From Mogibacterium diversum_A (GTDB lineage Bacteria; Bacillota; Clostridia; Peptostreptococcales; Anaerovoracaceae), in assembly GCF_938028775.1 (NCBI RefSeq), contig NZ_CALIZG010000007.1, positions 1 to 64,000 on the forward strand: a DNA stretch of 64,000 nt, written 5' to 3'. Shown here in pieces: positions 60,188 through 64,000 of this stretch. Position numbers and translations under genes: made by a program. The notes beneath the pieces are model-generated. The model was not told where the DNA came from. It saw only the letters and a program-made list of their open reading frames with translations, and searched no databases. The stretch's first letter is position 1, and every line of letters begins with the position of its first letter.

Positions 60188-61921
60188 ATGAATTCTAGAG
60201 GACTAAAAAGAGTTATGGCTGTGCTATTTTCTTTTGTTCTGTTTATGGTAGCAGGAATTTCTGTCTATGCGGCAACAAATGAGACGCAACCAGCAACTAG
60301 TTCTACAGCTGGAGTTGTAGCAACGGCGGGTAGCGGTGTAGCTAACGGCGTATCTCCTGGTGTATCAAATGAAAAAATTGATATCCCTCTTAAGGTAGAG
60401 TGGACGGGTAGAGATAGAGTTCCAGTTGATGTTACACTGTGGGCTAACGGTGTTAGAAAGCAGACTGTTTATCTAGACTATCAGAAACACTGGGAGCATA
60501 CCTTTAGAAATATGCCTAAGTATGATGAAAATGGTGATGAGATTAAGTACACTGTAACTCAGCCTAATATAACTACATACGGAAGCTTCAAATATAAGAC
60601 GACGATTTCAGGTGATGCGGCTACTGGTTTTGTTATTAAAAATTTTTCAATGATTGATATAACTGTCGGTAAGTCGTGGAACATGATACCTAATATTGTA
60701 ATTCCAGGTACACCAAGTCCTGCGGCTCCGCCTACTATGTTTTTCGTGACAAATGTTTTGAGTGCCTTTGATGATGCTATGAGCTATTCCTTGGATACAA
60801 GCCTTGCTGCTGATTCAAATACAGAAGATGAAAATTACGATGACCCTGTCAATTCTTCTGATGATGGAGAGCAACCTGATGACAGAAGTAAATCAAAGGT
60901 TGCAGTTCCCGATTCTATCACAGTTAAGCTTTTAGCTGACGGCAGAGTAGTTGATACAATGCAGCTAACAAAGGATATGGATTGGACTGGCAAATTTGAA
61001 AATCTTCCAAGGTATGATGAGAGAGATAATCACGAGATACAATATACAATTGAGGAAACACCTGTACTCGGCTATAAGACAGAATATCTTCATACTAGTG
61101 TTATCGATGTAGTGATCAATAAATCCATAATAGACATTCCCGTAGAGAAGAAATGGGTAGGTAAGAAGAGCGGTCCAGTGGAAGTTAAGCTTTATAGGAC
61201 CTGCAAGGTTACAAAGTATGACTATAATCTTAACAGGAATGTAACAACTACTATAGACGAAGAAGTAGATTCTGCAGTGCTTAACGATTCTAATAATTGG
61301 AAGCATACATTTAAGGATATGTATGAATTCTATATAGAAGATGGCGAAAATCCAGTTATCTATAAATACTACGTGAAGGAAGTAAATGTTGCCGGATATG
61401 ACACGGATATTACTGGCGATCAAAACGAAGGATTTATTATAACAAATACCTCAACTGATAAAATTTCCATTCCTGTAGAGAAGAAGTGGGTAGGTGAGGC
61501 TGCGGATAGTGCAAAGGTTAAACTGTTTGCAGATGGTTCAGAAGTTGGTGAGGTAGAGCTTAACGAAGCGAACAACTGGAAACACGTATTTGCAAACCTA
61601 CAGAAATACAACAATAGCAATAAAGAGATTAAATATACTGTAAAAGAAGTAGGTGAAGATGGAAATCTAATTAAGTTCGGTGGTAAATCATATAAGGTTA
61701 TTTATAAGGGAAATGCTGAGGATGGATTTACTGTTACAAATGAGAAAGAAAATCCTCCATCGACGACAACACCAGCACCTAAAAAGCCTTCTGTTCCAAA
61801 GAAACATATTTCACCTAGAACAGGTGATGATAGCCATCTAGCGCTATATACATTGATGCTTGGGACAGCTGCTTCGGCGCTTGGGCTATTGGGCTATAGA
61901 CGTGGAAAGAAAGCTAATTAA
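60188..61921 (+). CDS. Wall-anchored Cna-B stalk protein
   Basis: The 577-residue product has a signal peptide ending near VYAATN. It then consists of Cna-B type domains, with marks such as IPLKVEWTGRDRVPVDVTLW (about 65), VEKKWVGKKSGPVEVKLY (about 320) and VEKKWVGEAADSAKVKLF (about 430). The domain beginning near 155 (VGKSWNM) is interrupted by about 75 residues rich in Ser, Asp and Pro (SNTEDENYDDPVNSSDDGEQ) before its strands resume at SITVKLLADGR. The linker PKKPSVPKKHISPRTGDDS, a membrane segment and RRGKKAN form the sorting tail. Cna-B domains give rigid, protease-resistant stalks, so this may be a shaft or a pilin-like protein. No sortase or pilin partner is nearby. Confidence 0.87.
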   Translation: MNSRGLKRVMAVLFSFVLFMVAGISVYAATNETQPATSSTAGVVATAGSGVANGVSPGVSNEKIDIPLKVEWTGRDRVPVDVTLWANGVRKQTVYLDYQKHWEHTFRNMPKYDENGDEIKYTVTQPNITTYGSFKYKTTISGDAATGFVIKNFSMIDITVGKSWNMIPNIVIPGTPSPAAPPTMFFVTNVLSAFDDAMSYSLDTSLAADSNTEDENYDDPVNSSDDGEQPDDRSKSKVAVPDSITVKLLADGRVVDTMQLTKDMDWTGKFENLPRYDERDNHEIQYTIEETPVLGYKTEYLHTSVIDVVINKSIIDIPVEKKWVGKKSGPVEVKLYRTCKVTKYDYNLNRNVTTTIDEEVDSAVLNDSNNWKHTFKDMYEFYIEDGENPVIYKYYVKEVNVAGYDTDITGDQNEGFIITNTSTDKISIPVEKKWVGEAADSAKVKLFADGSEVGEVELNEANNWKHVFANLQKYNNSNKEIKYTVKEVGEDGNLIKFGGKSYKVIYKGNAEDGFTVTNEKENPPSTTTPAPKKPSVPKKHISPRTGDDSHLALYTLMLGTAASALGLLGYRRGKKAN

Positions 61922-61944
61922 TTTACTTTTAAAACAACTTCATT

Positions 61945-61988
61945 AATAATTGCCCTCATTGCTCAATTTGAGCGATGAGGGTATTATT
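61945..61988 (+). terminator. Terminator of the Cna-B protein gene
   Basis: AATAAT, CCCTCAT and GCTCAA pair with TTGAGC, ATGAGGG and ATTATT around a tiny loop. No long T run follows, but the stem is long and nearly perfect. Confidence 0.8.
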
Positions 61989-62131
61989 GTGCCATAATAC
62001 TGTAATGAGCTTCATAAGTAAGATATATAAATCTCTTATTGCAAATATTTAAAATTAAGTTAAAATATGCGAAGTAATAATTATTATTACCAGTAATGTA
62101 AAAAAAGAAGTCCGGGGATTTGCTAAAGCTC

Positions 62132-62170
62132 CCTCTTAAATAGGAGGTAATGCTATTTTTGAATTTATGA
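62132..62170 (+). promoter_or_regulatory. Leader of the second alpha/beta hydrolase: hidden ribosome site and six-codon frame
   Basis: AGGAGG (62142-62147) is the only strong ribosome site, 19 bases before ATG 62167. CCTC (62132-62135) can pair with GAGG inside it. ATG 62150 opens a six-codon frame (MLFLNL) whose TGA stop overlaps the gene start as ATGA. A rare ATT start at 62155, in frame, lies seven bases after the site. Confidence 0.4.
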
Positions 62171-63051
62171 AAAGGAGCGACAGAGCTCTCAATATAACAT
62201 CTGACAACTGTAAACCTAGAGACAGAGCTTATTTGCTTCAGTATGAAGAAGCACTTAACGGCGAGGCTCTCAAAGATCCAATACTGGTTCATATCAAATC
62301 TAGAGATGGACTAGTGCTCAAGGGACGGCTCTATAAGAAGCAAAAAAATAAGCCCAGGGCTGTTGTAATTGCTGTTCACGGCTTCCATAGCGGAGGTCTA
62401 AGAGATATGGGCAGATTCGCTGATATGTATTCAAGGAACGGATTTGATTATCTAATCATTTCTCAGAGGAGCCACTTTGATTCAGAAGGCGAATATCTAA
62501 CTTTTGGTGCAAAGGAGTCCTATGATATCCTTAATTGGGTCGATATTGTACGCAAGATATATGCACCTGATATTCCGATAATTTTACACGGAGTATCAAT
62601 GGGAGCGGCTACGGTTTTAATAGCTGCGGGCATATATGATAACCTTGTAGATGATAATAGCAAACCTAATATAATCTGCTGCATAGCAGATAGCCCATAT
62701 GACAATATAATCGGCCAGATAGAGTATTTATTGGGAAAGAGGAGTAATATTACTAAAAAGATAGTAATAGGTCTATTTAAGGCAAATATGCGTCTTCGAG
62801 CAAAAGCCAATGCTAGTGACGCATCTCCGATTACATCTATGGCATATATAAAGCTTCCAGTCATGTTTGTACACGGAAAAGACGATAGATATGTACTACC
62901 TGATAATTCATCAAGACTATACGAATTATGTAAGTCAGATATTAAAGAATTACTTATAGTAGAAGAAGCAGGGCATGTGTGTTCGTTTGTTGTAAATCCA
63001 GATGAGTATGAGAAGGTGTTCGCATCATTTGTTGACAGAATATTAGAGTGA
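62167..63051 (+). CDS. Alpha/beta hydrolase, serine aminopeptidase S33-like
   Basis: The 294-residue protein has HGFHSGGLRD near 75 (oxyanion region), LHGVSMGAATVL near 142 with the nucleophile Ser, DDRYV near 240 for Asp and EEAGHVCS near 268 for His. This is the layout of esterases that resemble serine aminopeptidases. No signal peptide is seen, so it acts inside the cell. The translation start is ambiguous, as described for the leader at 62132. It ends at a hairpin after its stop. Its substrate is unknown; lysophospholipids and acyl esters are typical. Confidence 0.87.
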   Translation: MKRSDRALNITSDNCKPRDRAYLLQYEEALNGEALKDPILVHIKSRDGLVLKGRLYKKQKNKPRAVVIAVHGFHSGGLRDMGRFADMYSRNGFDYLIISQRSHFDSEGEYLTFGAKESYDILNWVDIVRKIYAPDIPIILHGVSMGAATVLIAAGIYDNLVDDNSKPNIICCIADSPYDNIIGQIEYLLGKRSNITKKIVIGLFKANMRLRAKANASDASPITSMAYIKLPVMFVHGKDDRYVLPDNSSRLYELCKSDIKELLIVEEAGHVCSFVVNPDEYEKVFASFVDRILE

Positions 63052-63089
63052 CTACGTGAAAGAATTTTATAAGCAAGGTTACTGAATTT

Positions 63090-63116
63090 GAGCCGCATGA
63101 TTTGTGCGGCTTTTAG
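63090..63116 (+). terminator. Terminator of the S33-like hydrolase gene
   Basis: GCCGCA (63092-63097) and TGCGGC (63105-63110) pair and are followed by TTTT. Confidence 0.8.
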
Positions 63117-63140
63117 TTTTGTCATAAATAAAAGAAATTA

Positions 63141-63166
63141 AAGACCCTCCCAATCGGGAGGGTCTT
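63141..63166 (-). terminator. Terminator of the minus-strand symporter gene
   Basis: AAGACCCTCC and GGGAGGGTCTT pair around five bases. Minus-strand sequence beyond it is T-rich. Confidence 0.8.
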
Positions 63167-63213
63167 CGAGACTTTGATCATATAATTTATTATCTCTTTA
63201 CGAGATTATAATC

Positions 63214-64000
63214 TTATTTTGCACCAAAGAAATCCTTGAACTGTCCATATACAATCATAGCCATGAAGAGAGGTCCAATCCATCTGATGCAGAAATTGTA
63301 GAAACCTCTAGTCTTGAATGTACGAGCTCCACCGTTTTCGATTTCTTCATCGAGTGAGTGAGGCACAACCCATCCAAGTAGGATAGCCATGATGAGACCT
63401 GTCAGTGGCATCAAGATACCTTCAGCTAGACAATCCCATACGCTGAGAACGTCAGCCTGTCCGAATAGGTGGAACCAGTTCATCTTAGGGTTTCCGCCTA
63501 GGCTGTCAGCAGTAGTTAGGAAGTTTCCGACGAATGCTGCAAGTGCCATGATAATCGAAACCTTAACTCTGCTTGCAGGCTTACCAGCCTTAACTCTGGA
63601 GTCTAGGATTGCAGAGATACCAGCTTCCATCATTCCGATTGAGGAAGATAGAGCTGCGAAGAATACTAGTAGCCAGAATGCTAGCTGGAAGAACTTTCCA
63701 GTAGTACCCATCGACTGGAATACAGTAGTCATCGAAACGAACAGTAGTCCAGGGCCACCGCTTGGCTTTAGACCGAATGCGAATACAGCTGGCATGATAG
63801 CCATTCCTGCGAGAACAGCTACTATGGAGTCACCTGCTGTGATGATAGCAGCGTTAGACTCGAGGTTCTCCTTCTTGCCGAGGTATGAACCGTAAGCGAT
63901 GATACAGCCAGAAGCAAGTGACAGTGAGAAGAACATCTGTCCACCAGCAAGTCTTACTACTTCGAAGAAGTCAGTCTTCCACATTGTTAAATCAGGGTAG
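63214..64000 (-). CDS. Sodium:neurotransmitter symporter family transporter, C-terminal part (cut by window end)
   Basis: The visible 262 residues are the C-terminal part of an NSS transporter, whose usual length is about 450. The frame stays open past the last ATG at 63984 (YPDLTMWKTDFF), so the gene continues beyond the window. The family segment GGQMFFSLSLASGCIIAYGSYL near the visible start holds a conserved Na+-site region, and SGGPGLLFVSMTTVFQSM and FFAALSSSIGMMEAGISA follow. Such proteins take up amino acids with sodium. The substrate cannot be read from the fragment. It has its own terminator after the stop. Confidence 0.9.
   Translation of the reverse strand, partial: YPDLTMWKTDFFEVVRLAGGQMFFSLSLASGCIIAYGSYLGKKENLESNAAIITAGDSIVAVLAGMAIMPAVFAFGLKPSGGPGLLFVSMTTVFQSMGTTGKFFQLAFWLLVFFAALSSSIGMMEAGISAILDSRVKAGKPASRVKVSIIMALAAFVGNFLTTADSLGGNPKMNWFHLFGQADVLSVWDCLAEGILMPLTGLIMAILLGWVVPHSLDEEIENGGARTFKTRGFYNFCIRWIGPLFMAMIVYGQFKDFFGAK

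Overview
The window is 64 kb of a low-GC Firmicutes-type chromosome. Features pointing that way are strong AGGAGG-like ribosome sites, a T-box leader, cell-wall proteins with sortase-type tails, a BceRSAB-like antimicrobial-peptide module and an ECF sigma/anti-sigma pair. The mix of thioester, Cna-B, Tp47-like and beta-helix adhesins with anaerobe-type redox proteins suggests a host-associated anaerobic member of the Clostridia, possibly oral (for example the Mogibacterium/Eubacterium group). That placement is inference. I see no rRNA, tRNA, insertion sequence, prophage or CRISPR array. Genes are cut at both window edges.

Layout. 1-2.4 kb: the end of an unrecognised gene and a TrpB2-type tryptophan synthase beta chain on the minus strand behind a T-box leader. 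2.4-7.2 kb: a pyridine-nucleotide salvage operon (nicotinamidase, short PRPP synthetase, NAMPT-like phosphoribosyltransferase, NAD synthetase, and an NrtR-like Nudix regulator). 7.2-9.8 kb: a leucine-rich-repeat-like protein and a DUF2974 hydrolase. 9.9-11.1 kb: a thioester-domain surface protein. 11.2-15.4 kb: a TPR protein, a helical protein, a membrane protein and two flavodoxin-fold proteins. 15.4-18.2 kb: an RclA-type flavoprotein and MetY. 18.5-27.3 kb: two small membrane proteins, then two large wall-anchored proteins, one with six exact 420-bp repeats.

27.4-33.1 kb: a CPBP protease, a YgbA-like protein with a CydDC-like ABC pair, and a methyltransferase. 33.1-36.7 kb: a NERD protein, a lipoprotein, an unknown protein and an Fe-S membrane protein. 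36.8-41.2 kb: a BceRSAB-like module. 41.4-45.6 kb: a folate operon (folC, folE, an HD protein, folP, a folB-folK fusion). 45.7-46.9 kb: an ECF sigma factor with its zinc-finger anti-sigma. 47.1-51.2 kb: a flavoprotein with a zinc ribbon, an ABC-F ATPase, a glutaredoxin-like protein and a YeiH transporter. 51.6-54.1 kb: a wall-anchored Tp47-like protein with an FMN-binding-like domain. 54.2-60 kb: a MATE exporter, a YibE/F pair, an alpha/beta hydrolase, a small membrane protein and UppP. 60.2-64 kb: a Cna-B stalk protein, a second hydrolase and part of a sodium:neurotransmitter-type symporter.

Five wall proteins share a C-terminal tail of the form xP(K/R)TGD or VKTGD, not the textbook LPxTG. 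No sortase gene is present in the window, so the enzyme that processes them must be encoded elsewhere. Most gene groups are separated by clear hairpin-plus-T terminators, which supports the operon boundaries given here.
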